Below, one piece after another: positions 1 to 6,104 of a DNA stretch of 6,471 bases; the stretch's first letter is position 1; each line of letters opens with the position of its first letter. The notes beneath the pieces were generated by a model. That model was given only the letters and a program-made list of their open reading frames with translations. It searched no databases and was not told the DNA's origin. The stretch covers positions 9,360 to 15,830 of the forward strand of contig DBNW01000066.1 in assembly GCA_002299425.1 (NCBI GenBank), written 5' to 3'. Position numbers and translations under genes: made by a program. The stretch comes from Methylococcaceae bacterium UBA662 (GTDB lineage: Bacteria; Pseudomonadota; Gammaproteobacteria; Methylococcales; Methylomonadaceae).

Positions 1-45
1 CGTTTACGCTTAGTGAGCGGCGCGCCTGAAAAAGAGTGTGATTAA
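1..45 (+). CDS. Possible 3' end of a convergent plus-strand gene
   Basis: Frame 1 of the plus strand is open from the first base to a TAA at 43-45, giving 14 codons with an ordinary codon mix. The other two plus frames hit stops within the first 30 bases. If real, this gene would converge on sufS with only 7 bp between the two stop codons. Fourteen codons cannot identify a product, and an open stretch this short is expected by chance quite often. The minus strand of the same stretch has no start codon that would begin another suf gene. No terminator hairpin is visible between the two ends. Confidence 0.22.
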   Translation, partial: RLRLVSGAPEKECD

Positions 46-52
46 TTAGGTG

Positions 53-1276
53 TTAACCAAACGCCGTAATCAAGGCCTTAATCCCGCTTATCAACACATC
101 AATTTCTTCTTGGGTGTTGTACATCGCAAACGACGCCCTGGCCGTGGCCGGCACACCGTAGAAATCCATCACCGGCATGGCGCAGTGATGCCCTGCCCTG
201 ATGGCAATGCCTAGGCTATCCAGCATGGTGCCGATGTCGTGCGGGTGAATGTGGTCGAGGGTGAACGATAGGATCGCGCCTTTTTCCACCGCCGTGCCGA
301 TTAGATTTAAGTGTTTGATTTGGCTGGCTTTGTCAGTGGCGTAGGCCAGTAGTTCAGCTTCGTAGTCGGCGATGGTGTCCATGCCGATATTGTTTAAGTA
401 ATCAATCGCCGCGCCCAAACCGACTACACCGGAAATGTTCGGCGTGCCGGCTTCAAATTTATGCGGCAAGCCTGCGTAAGTGGATTTTTCAAACGTTACG
501 GTGCGGATCATGTCGCCGCCGCCTTGATACGGGGGCATGGCTTCAAGCAGAGCTTGTTTGCCGTACAGCACGCCAACACCCGACGGCCCGTACAGTTTGT
601 GACCTGAAAACACATAAAAATCGCAATCCAAGGCTTGTACGTCCACCGCCCTATGCGGGATGGCTTGGGCACCGTCGAGCAGCACGGGGATGTTTTTGGC
701 GTGGGCGGCGGCGATGATGTTTTCCACGGGGTTGATCGTACCCAGTGCGTTGGACATGTGCACGACAGCAACCAAGCGGGTTTTGTCGTTCAACAAGGCT
801 GCAAATTCGGGGTACAGCAATTCGCCTTGCACGTTCATCGGTGCCACTTTCAGCACTGCGCCGCTTTGTTCGCAGAGCATTTGCCACGGCACGATGTTGG
901 AATGGTGTTCCATCGCGGTGATGATGATTTCATCGCCCGCTTGGATATGGGCCTTGCCGTAAGTCTGCGCGACCAAATTGATGGCTTCGGTCGCCCCGCG
1001 CACGAAGATGATTTCTTTGGCTAGCGAGGCGTTGATGAACGTTTTGACTTTTTCCCGCGCTGCTTCAAATTTGTCAGTGGCACGCACGCTCAGCGTGTGC
1101 ACGCCGCGATGAATGTTGGCGTAATCGTGGCGGTAAAAATTGCTGATGGCATCAATCACCGCGTTGGGCTTTTGGCAACTGGCGGCGTTGTCGAGATAAA
1201 CCAGCGGTTTACCCCGAATTTTTTCGGCTAGGATGGGGAAGTCGGCGCGGATTTGTTGTACTGGGAAGTTTGTCAT
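53..1276 (-). CDS. sufS: Cysteine desulfurase SufS (group II, NifS-like)
   Basis: This is a PLP-dependent cysteine desulfurase that takes sulfur from L-cysteine, releases alanine, and leaves a persulfide on its active-site Cys for Fe-S assembly on SufBCD in the cytoplasm. The 407 residues span the full aminotransferase class V fold. Visible landmarks are the N-terminal YLDNAASCQKP, the MEHHSN motif near residue 122, the PLP lysine in SGHKLYGPSG (Lys227), and the catalytic cysteine in RAGHHCAMP (Cys365). These sit one residue off E. coli SufS Lys226 and Cys364. The CAMP context resembles the SufE-dependent E. coli type more than the CAQP of SufU-dependent enzymes (inference). I chose the ATG at 1276. 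An in-frame GTG at 1282 would add two residues, and neither start has a clear Shine-Dalgarno sequence. The gene is separated from sufD by an opposite-strand uma2 gene, so it probably uses its own promoter. No partner sufE or sufU lies in the window. Confidence 0.96.
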   Translation of the reverse strand: MTNFPVQQIRADFPILAEKIRGKPLVYLDNAASCQKPNAVIDAISNFYRHDYANIHRGVHTLSVRATDKFEAAREKVKTFINASLAKEIIFVRGATEAINLVAQTYGKAHIQAGDEIIITAMEHHSNIVPWQMLCEQSGAVLKVAPMNVQGELLYPEFAALLNDKTRLVAVVHMSNALGTINPVENIIAAAHAKNIPVLLDGAQAIPHRAVDVQALDCDFYVFSGHKLYGPSGVGVLYGKQALLEAMPPYQGGGDMIRTVTFEKSTYAGLPHKFEAGTPNISGVVGLGAAIDYLNNIGMDTIADYEAELLAYATDKASQIKHLNLIGTAVEKGAILSFTLDHIHPHDIGTMLDSLGIAIRAGHHCAMPVMDFYGVPATARASFAMYNTQEEIDVLISGIKALITAFG

Positions 1277-1287
1277 GGTCACTATGA
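1275..1287 (+). repeat. 13-bp imperfect direct repeat, copy 1 (over the sufS start)
   Basis: ATGGTCACTATGA here matches ATGGTCACTGTGA at 1355-1367 in 12 of 13 positions, exactly 80 bp apart. This copy covers the sufS ATG and the alternative GTG on the minus strand. Its core TCACTATGA is an imperfect version of the TCAC-N-GTGA palindrome in the other copy. It could be an operator half of a shared control region, a relic of the event that brought in uma2, or chance. Confidence 0.5.
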
Positions 1288-1294
1288 GTTTCTG

Positions 1295-1323
1295 TTGCTT
1301 GGCTAAGCCTAAGCCATTATATT
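1295..1323 (+). promoter_or_regulatory. Candidate promoter for the uma2-family gene
   Basis: A sigma70-like pair reads TTGCTT at 1295-1300 (3 of 6 consensus bases) and TATATT at 1318-1323 (5 of 6), with a 17-bp spacer. Transcription would begin near 1330, about 25 bases before the ATG at 1355. The spacer contains a tandem TAAGCC TAAGCC (1304-1315). The -10 box overlaps the -10 box proposed for sufS on the other strand. Confidence 0.4.
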
Positions 1324-1344
1324 TACGTTAACAATTTCTAATTC
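1316..1344 (-). promoter_or_regulatory. Candidate promoter for sufS
   Basis: Read on the minus strand, 1321-1316 is a perfect TATAAT box. At 17-bp spacing the -35 position (1344-1339) is GAATTA, a poor match, so activity may be weak or need an activator. Transcription would start near 1308, leaving a leader of about 30 bases before the sufS start. The promoter makes biological sense because uma2 on the opposite strand cuts sufS off from sufBCD transcription. Evidence is from sequence match only. Confidence 0.42.
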
Positions 1345-1354
1345 TGGTGTGTTT

Positions 1355-1367
1355 ATGGTCACTGTGA
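1355..1367 (+). repeat. 13-bp imperfect direct repeat, copy 2 (over the uma2 start)
   Basis: ATGGTCACTGTGA begins at the preferred start codon of the Uma2-family gene and matches 1275-1287 in 12 of 13 positions. It contains a perfect short palindrome, TCAC-T-GTGA (1359-1367). Together the two copies bracket the divergent promoters of sufS and uma2. Confidence 0.5.
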
Positions 1368-1990
1368 ATCCTACTAAACCTCTGGCGAATAGCGAGCAAT
1401 GGCGCAATCAAGCTTTGCCTACAGCTTCGACGGACTTTACTCGTCCGCTTAAGCACCTGACCCATCTGGATGAATGGCGCAGGATGGGTGAGGCTAATAT
1501 TTTTCCGCCTGGCAGCCGCGTGGAACTGATTAACGGAGAAATTTTAGATATGGCTCCGATAAGCTCTTATCATGCGGGTCACTTGAAACGCATCAACTCT
1601 GTGTTTAGTAAATTAATGCCTGAAAACCTGATAATCAGCGTTCAAGACCCACTGCAACTCGGGGATTTATCAGAACCCGAACCGGATTTCATGTTGCTAA
1701 AACCGCATGAGGATTTTTATACCTCACGTCATCCCATCGCCGACGATGTGCTTTTACTGATTGAAGTCGCCGATTTGTCCTTACGTTTCGACCAAAATGA
1801 AAAATTGCGTTTATACGCCCAGCACGGTGTTCCTGAATATTGGTTGCTAAATCTGCACGACAACTGCTTGGAAGTTTACCGCAAGCCCAATGGCGAGGCG
1901 TATGCAGAAAAAACCACGTTAGACGCTGGCGATAATGTCACCTTATCGCAATTACCAACTATCAGTATTGACGTTTCCACTATTTTATAA
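1355..1990 (+). CDS. Uma2-family protein (DUF820, PD-(D/E)XK nuclease-like)
   Basis: This is a 211-residue Uma2-family protein. The family has a restriction-endonuclease-like fold and no settled cellular role. Motifs in order (numbered from the ATG) are VELINGEILDMAP with Glu57, a conserved His a few residues later, EPDFMLL with Asp111, LLIEVADLS with Glu137, EKLRLYA with Lys150, and the hallmark GVPEYWLLN. The putative catalytic Asp, Glu and Lys are all present, so the nuclease-like site looks intact. An in-frame GTG at 1349 would add two residues. I prefer ATG 1355 because a weak GGTG lies 5 bases upstream. The gene sits alone on the strand opposite to the suf genes, diverging from sufS and converging on sufD, which suggests a later insertion that split the operon. 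Uma2 genes are often scattered in many copies per genome, which would fit a mobile-passenger history, although no mobility gene is present here. Confidence 0.88.
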   Translation: MVTVNPTKPLANSEQWRNQALPTASTDFTRPLKHLTHLDEWRRMGEANIFPPGSRVELINGEILDMAPISSYHAGHLKRINSVFSKLMPENLIISVQDPLQLGDLSEPEPDFMLLKPHEDFYTSRHPIADDVLLLIEVADLSLRFDQNEKLRLYAQHGVPEYWLLNLHDNCLEVYRKPNGEAYAEKTTLDAGDNVTLSQLPTISIDVSTIL

Positions 1991-1995
1991 GCACC

Positions 1996-2028
1996 AGACC
2001 TTTTAGGGTTTTAAAACCTGAAAGGTCT
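1996..2028. terminator. Long hairpin between convergent uma2 and sufD
   Basis: AGACCTTT (1996-2003) pairs perfectly with AAAGGTCT (2021-2028). The interior continues as a T-G wobble, AGG with CCT, and TTTTAAAA, with one unpaired G at 2008. The hairpin is thus nearly fully paired, with a very small loop. It sits 6 bases after the uma2 stop and 7 bases beyond the sufD stop, so it is placed to end transcription from both sides. Neither flank has a real T-tract, so it may instead be an mRNA-end stabiliser or a dispersed palindromic repeat of the REP type. Confidence 0.6.
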
Positions 2029-2034
2029 AAATCG

Positions 2035-3345
2035 CTACAACCACGCCTTTTCAATCCCTTGCTGTGGAAACCGGTCTAACAATTGCGCCAGCACCAAATC
2101 GTGCAAGCCTTTAATCTTGAGCTTATCGACCATTTCATTGGCAAACGCAAAGGTCAGCATATTCCTAGCGGTTTCTTCATCGACGCCCCGCGATTGCAAA
2201 TAAAACACCGACTTTTCTTCCAACTGCCCAACAGTCACGCCGTGGGCGCATTTGACATCATCCGCGTAGATTTCTAGCTGCGGTTTGGTGTCGGCTTCGG
2301 CATCGGCAGATAACAACAGGTTGCGGTTGTGCATTTGCGAGTCGGTTTTTTGCGCGTCTTCGGCAACTACTACGCGGCCTTGAAACACGCCACGGGCGCG
2401 GTCGTCCAACACGCCTTTGTAGGTTTCGCGGCTGATGCCGTAAGGTTTTAAGTGGTTGATGCGCGTGTGGTTGTCGTGATGCTGGCGTTTTGTACCTAAG
2501 TACAAACCGTTCAACTCACATTCTGCCGCTTGCTCCAAATCAGTATGGATGTCGGAGCGCGCCAGCAAGCCGCCGAAGCAAAAATTGTGGTGCGTTAGAC
2601 GGGCATCGCGGGCTTGCTTAAGGTACAAACCGCCGAAATGATAGGCTAAGGCCGATTCGCATTGCACTTTGTAGGCGGTCAACTCCGCGTTTTGGCCGAC
2701 AAAAGCTTCTGTCACCGCCGCCGACAAGTAACCGACATCGGCACCGACAAAGGTTTCCAGCCATTGCGCGGCGGCGTGTTCAGACAGCACCAACAGATTG
2801 CGGGTGGTCGCCAAACCACCGTCTTGGGTGACGATGTGCAGGCATTGAATGGGTTTGTCTAAAACACACTTTGCAGGAATGTGGACAAACACGCCATCGG
2901 TGAACCAAGCATTGTTGAAGGCGATAAAGCCGTGTTCGTTAGGGCTGACGGCTTTACCCAAATACGCCGCGACCTGTTCGGGGCAGGTTTGCAAGGCTTT
3001 CGCCATGCTGAGGATTTGCACATCATCCGGCAACCCGGCCAGTTGCGACAAGTCGGCAGAAAAATGCCCATCAACCAACACCAACGAATAGGTATCAGCT
3101 AACTGGTAGGCTTTAAGCCATTCGGTATCGACGGTTTGCGCTGCGTCTAGCGACGGCTTGAAGGTTTTTTTCGTAAGCGGCGACACGTTGGTGTAACGCC
3201 ATTCTTCTTCACGCGGCGAGGGGAAACCGTGGCTGGCGAATTGTGCATAGCCTTCAGTGCGGCTTTGTTGCAGCCACGGCAAGTCTTGCCCAGGCAAAGC
3301 CAACGCAGAGTAACGCTCTGTGTAATCGCTTAACGCCGGGCTCAT
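2035..3345 (-). CDS. sufD: Fe-S cluster assembly protein SufD
   Basis: SufD is the SufB paralogue in the cytoplasmic SufBC2D scaffold complex. It is needed for iron acquisition and de novo cluster assembly at the SufB-SufD interface. The 436-residue protein has the conserved N-terminal EEWRYTNVSPL (about residues 46-56), the long beta-helix core (with NHTRINHLKPYG and ETYKGVLDDRARGVFQGR in its later part), and the C-terminal DDVKCAHG motif. That motif carries Cys366 and His368, equivalent to E. coli SufD Cys358 and His360. E. coli SufD is 423 residues, so length is normal. The ATG overlaps the sufC stop in an ATGA arrangement, and GAGG 7 bases upstream (3353-3356) is a good ribosome binding site, so sufC and sufD are probably translationally coupled. 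The usual next gene, sufS, is displaced by the uma2 island, and a hairpin follows the sufD stop almost at once. Confidence 0.97.
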   Translation of the reverse strand: MSPALSDYTERYSALALPGQDLPWLQQSRTEGYAQFASHGFPSPREEEWRYTNVSPLTKKTFKPSLDAAQTVDTEWLKAYQLADTYSLVLVDGHFSADLSQLAGLPDDVQILSMAKALQTCPEQVAAYLGKAVSPNEHGFIAFNNAWFTDGVFVHIPAKCVLDKPIQCLHIVTQDGGLATTRNLLVLSEHAAAQWLETFVGADVGYLSAAVTEAFVGQNAELTAYKVQCESALAYHFGGLYLKQARDARLTHHNFCFGGLLARSDIHTDLEQAAECELNGLYLGTKRQHHDNHTRINHLKPYGISRETYKGVLDDRARGVFQGRVVVAEDAQKTDSQMHNRNLLLSADAEADTKPQLEIYADDVKCAHGVTVGQLEEKSVFYLQSRGVDEETARNMLTFAFANEMVDKLKIKGLHDLVLAQLLDRFPQQGIEKAWL

Positions 3346-4091
3346 GCTGCTACCTCTTCCAACCAGCCGTAACCTTTTTCTTCCAGCTCCAACGCCAGTT
3401 CGGGACCGCCGGATTTGATGATTTGCCCGTGCGCCAAAACGTGGACAAAATCGGGTTTGATGTAGTCGAGCAGGCGTTGGTAATGCGTGACCATGATGAA
3501 CGCGCGGTCAGGCGAGCGCAGCGAATTGACCCCATCGGCGACGATTTTCAGCGCGTCGATGTCGAGTCCGGAATCGGTTTCATCCAGGATGCACAATTTC
3601 GGTTCCAACATTGCCATTTGCAGGATTTCATTGCGTTTTTTCTCGCCGCCGGAAAAGCCTTCGTTGACGGCGCGGTAGAGGAATTTTTCATCCATTGCCA
3701 AAGCTTTCACCTTGGCTTTGACCAACAGCAAAAAATCCATCGCATCGACTTCATCCAAGCCCTTGTGCCTGCGTACCGCGTTCAACGCGGCTTTCAGCAA
3801 ATACACGTTGCTGACGCCGGGGATTTCAACAGGGTATTGGAAGGCCAAAAACACGCCTTCGCGGGCGCGGATTTCCGGTGCCATTTCCAGCAAATCCTTG
3901 CCCTGATACGTCACCGAACCGCCGGTGACGTCATAACCGGCTTTGCCAGACAAGACATGCGACAAGGTGCTTTTGCCGGAACCGTTCGGTCCCATAATGG
4001 CGTGCACTTCGCCGGCTTTGACCTCAAGATGGATGCCTTTGAGGATTTTTTTAGCGTTTATGTTAACGGTCAGGTCTTTGATGCTGAGCAT
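3342..4091 (-). CDS. sufC: Fe-S assembly ATPase SufC
   Basis: SufC is the ABC-type ATPase of the SufBC2D complex. Its ATP-driven dimerisation reshapes SufB-SufD during cluster assembly. The 249 residues contain Walker A GPNGSGKST (34-42, Lys40), the Q-loop segment AFQYPVEIPGVSN starting near 83, signature FSGGEKKR (146-153), Walker B plus D-loop LCILDETDSGLD (166-177, Glu171) and H-loop THYQ (His203). This numbering is the same as E. coli SufC. The ATG at 4091 is supported by GGAA (4097-4100) five bases upstream and by the family N-terminus MLSIKDL. A TTG at 4133 would add 14 residues and overlap the RloB-like gene, and I reject it. Only 31 bp separate the RloB-like stop from this start, with no convincing promoter or terminator between them. 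Transcription must probably come through the inserted defence-like pair or from sufB beyond it. Confidence 0.98.
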   Translation of the reverse strand: MLSIKDLTVNINAKKILKGIHLEVKAGEVHAIMGPNGSGKSTLSHVLSGKAGYDVTGGSVTYQGKDLLEMAPEIRAREGVFLAFQYPVEIPGVSNVYLLKAALNAVRRHKGLDEVDAMDFLLLVKAKVKALAMDEKFLYRAVNEGFSGGEKKRNEILQMAMLEPKLCILDETDSGLDIDALKIVADGVNSLRSPDRAFIMVTHYQRLLDYIKPDFVHVLAHGQIIKSGGPELALELEEKGYGWLEEVAA

Positions 4092-4094
4092 GGG

Positions 4095-4100
4095 TTTTCC
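4095..4100 (-). promoter_or_regulatory. Ribosome binding site that decides the sufC start
   Basis: GGAAAA on the minus strand lies five bases before ATG 4091. It supports the 249-residue SufC over the longer TTG-initiated form that would begin inside the 3' end of the RloB-like gene. Confidence 0.6.
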
Positions 4101-4122
4101 GTTTTTGCTGGTTTGATAGTGT

Positions 4123-4830
4123 CTAGTTGGCAAAGGTGTTTAACAATTTAACTAAATCGTGCACGGTCGTGCTTGGATTATCCTTTGCGGGGTTTGTCGT
4201 GCCGTTAATATCAATCCATGATTGAATTAAGCGTTCTGAATTTTCGATAGCTTTATCTTGTAGCTCTTGGTCAAGAACTTTGGTAAATAATTTATTTTTT
4301 GCATATTGATACCCATGCTCTAATTGCGTCACAAGTTGTTTCCTATCAATCGCCGCGCTTGTATATTCAAAATGCAATAAATACCAAATTTCAAAACAGG
4401 GATTGGAATAAGCGAATTTAATTCCCTTTCTAATTGCATTGCTAATGGCTTGATTGAAGTTTTCTAGAGAATGTCCACTTTGACTATTGTTGTTTACTTT
4501 TTGGGTGCGTTCTTCGTCACGGTCTATTACTATCCATTGATGATCAAAATCCTGATAATTTGGGTGATTAAGCAAATCTTGTAAAACACCTGTAGGATTG
4601 GAGCGTTTATGCTTTGCTATAACTAATGATGCCGCCGAAATTGCATGATTTCTTTTCAGATCACTGAAAATAGCTCTGAAATATAACGGAGCTGACACAC
4701 TATCCTCACAAGCGATGATTAGCATTTTTCGCTCATCCCTTGTATTTTCTTTCCGCTTAAGATTCGCCTGTTTCTCTGCTTCTTTTTTTATTCTATGCCC
4801 TTCCGCACCACCTATATTCCGTCGAGCCAT
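4123..4830 (-). CDS. RloB-family protein, partner of an AAA15 ATPase (putative antiphage effector)
   Basis: This 235-residue protein belongs to the RloB-like family. The first ~35 residues are highly basic and lysine/arginine-rich. Next comes KMLIIACEDSVSAPLYF with Glu42, then WIVIDRDEER with Asp103, Asp105 and Glu106, then the family hallmark NPCFEIWYLLHFEY (143-156), and finally NPSTTVHDLVKLL near the C-terminus. The single Glu followed by a DxD-type motif resembles a TOPRIM nuclease metal site (inference). The gene begins in a TAATG overlap with the upstream ATPase stop, indicating coupled translation as one functional unit. Such ATPase plus RloB pairs occur in defence islands and, as I recall, are listed as AbiL-type in defence-system catalogues. 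No activity has been shown for this one. Codons are AT-rich, unlike the flanking suf genes, which points to acquisition by transfer. A function unrelated to phage remains possible. Confidence 0.85.
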   Translation of the reverse strand: MARRNIGGAEGHRIKKEAEKQANLKRKENTRDERKMLIIACEDSVSAPLYFRAIFSDLKRNHAISAASLVIAKHKRSNPTGVLQDLLNHPNYQDFDHQWIVIDRDEERTQKVNNNSQSGHSLENFNQAISNAIRKGIKFAYSNPCFEIWYLLHFEYTSAAIDRKQLVTQLEHGYQYAKNKLFTKVLDQELQDKAIENSERLIQSWIDINGTTNPAKDNPSTTVHDLVKLLNTFAN

Positions 4831-6104
4831 TACAACGTACCTATGTTTGGTACCGCCCCGAAACGACCTTGTAAATAATGCTTTTCTAAATTGTCTGTTG
4901 CCCTGACATCTTTGCCTTTATTGTTTTTTCTAAATTCAATTAACGAATAAAGATCCGTACTGCCGAATTTATCTTTTTCAGTAAACCAAATTTGGTCACG
5001 CTCAAAAAGTCCAGGTACTGATAGCAAATGAATATCATGGGTAACAAAAACAAGTTGCGCGTTATGTTTATTTAATTCTTTGTTATTGAATAGCTTAACA
5101 AAACTTTCAGTGAGCATCGGGTGAAGGCTGGCATCAAGCTCATCTATCAATAAGACTTTGCCTTTTTCCAAAGTATCTAAAATAGGCGCAGAAAGCGCGA
5201 AGAATTTTTTTGTTCCTTGTGATTCATCTTCGTCTAGTTCAAATAATACCGAACCTATTTCTTGATTTTCAGCATTAAATTTTTTGTGAAGGGATTGCAA
5301 TTCAATAGAGGATAGGTTACCGCCCTCACTGAGGATTTTTTGTTTTATTTCCTCTGGAATAGGTACATTTTTAATAAAATCTTGAGAAATTGTATTTTCT
5401 TCAATATTTATTCCTTCGATTCCCAAATCAGCAACTTTGACTAACTTAAGAAGTTCTGATTTAGCATGCTCGTTTTCCATCTGTTTTAAGGCAACATGGA
5501 AATACCCATCACGATCTAAACCGTCAATGTAATTAAAATAATTAAACCATTTCAAAATTTTCTTTGAAATATCACCATCATTTTGGTCACATTTCCAAAT
5601 AAAAAGCTGATTATTTGGTACTTTTATGCCAATGCCTTCTTTAAATTTCTGCTTATTAACGTAATGAAGACTCTGTTCGCTGTCACGTTCAAATAGGCGA
5701 GCTTCTTTGTCATTTTCATCGCTAAACAACCATTCAGAATAAACGGTTGAATTATCAGCCTCAAAACCATAGCGATATTTGATATTCTCTAAAAAAAATA
5801 CGATTTCAAAATAACTCGAAGCCTGTTCCGTTTCAGTATTTAATCGGAAAGGCTCATGCGGTAATTTGTCTGTCGATTGGGTAATTTTTGGTTTATTTAG
5901 CACTAACGCCCTCATAAACCCCATTGCCTTTAAAACATTACTTTTACCGCTCGCATTAGCTCCGTAAATCACGGCACTATTAAGCAAGTGATAGCTTCTT
6001 ACTTGAAAACTATGCTCGTTTTCCTTATTCGAAGCAGTGTTCATGCTAAAAGTAACCGTATCTTTAATCGAACGGAAATTATTGACGCTAAACTGTAGTA
6101 GCAT
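4830..6104 (-). CDS. AAA15-family ATPase (RloA-like, putative antiphage sensor/regulator)
   Basis: This is a 424-residue ABC/SMC-like ATPase of the AAA15 type found in OLD-, RloA- and AbiL-like defence proteins. The N-terminus MLLQFSVNNFRSIKD is typical of the family. Walker A is GANASGKS (48-55), the ABC-signature-like segment is ESQGTKKFF (294-302), Walker B and D-loop are KVLLIDELDASLHP (316-329, Glu322 as probable catalytic base), and the H-motif is VTHD (His356). The C-terminal YLQGRFGAVPNI is another family signature. There is no fused nuclease domain, which fits a two-protein system with the downstream RloB-like gene as effector (inference). The start at 6104 is supported by the conserved N-terminus but has no Shine-Dalgarno sequence, only an AT-rich leader. 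It lies 79 bp after the sufB stop, in the same direction. Composition is much more AT-rich than the suf genes. Confidence 0.9.
   Translation of the reverse strand: MLLQFSVNNFRSIKDTVTFSMNTASNKENEHSFQVRSYHLLNSAVIYGANASGKSNVLKAMGFMRALVLNKPKITQSTDKLPHEPFRLNTETEQASSYFEIVFFLENIKYRYGFEADNSTVYSEWLFSDENDKEARLFERDSEQSLHYVNKQKFKEGIGIKVPNNQLFIWKCDQNDGDISKKILKWFNYFNYIDGLDRDGYFHVALKQMENEHAKSELLKLVKVADLGIEGINIEENTISQDFIKNVPIPEEIKQKILSEGGNLSSIELQSLHKKFNAENQEIGSVLFELDEDESQGTKKFFALSAPILDTLEKGKVLLIDELDASLHPMLTESFVKLFNNKELNKHNAQLVFVTHDIHLLSVPGLFERDQIWFTEKDKFGSTDLYSLIEFRKNNKGKDVRATDNLEKHYLQGRFGAVPNIGTL

Noticed and set aside
635..1024. Plus-strand open frames of 129 and 100 codons, and alternative minus-strand frames, within sufS
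   Set aside because: They overlap a complete, motif-bearing SufS in another frame and show no domain signature or ribosome binding site.
4092..4133. TTG start extending SufC by 14 residues
   Set aside because: It would overlap the RloB-like gene by 11 bp and add residues absent from SufC. The ATG at 4091 has a proper ribosome binding site and matches E. coli numbering.
3243..4151. Plus-strand open frame of 302 codons opposite sufC and the start of sufD
   Set aside because: It is antisense to two strongly supported suf genes, has no recognisable motif, and is rich in Phe, His and Gln, as expected from the reverse complement of GC-biased coding sequence.
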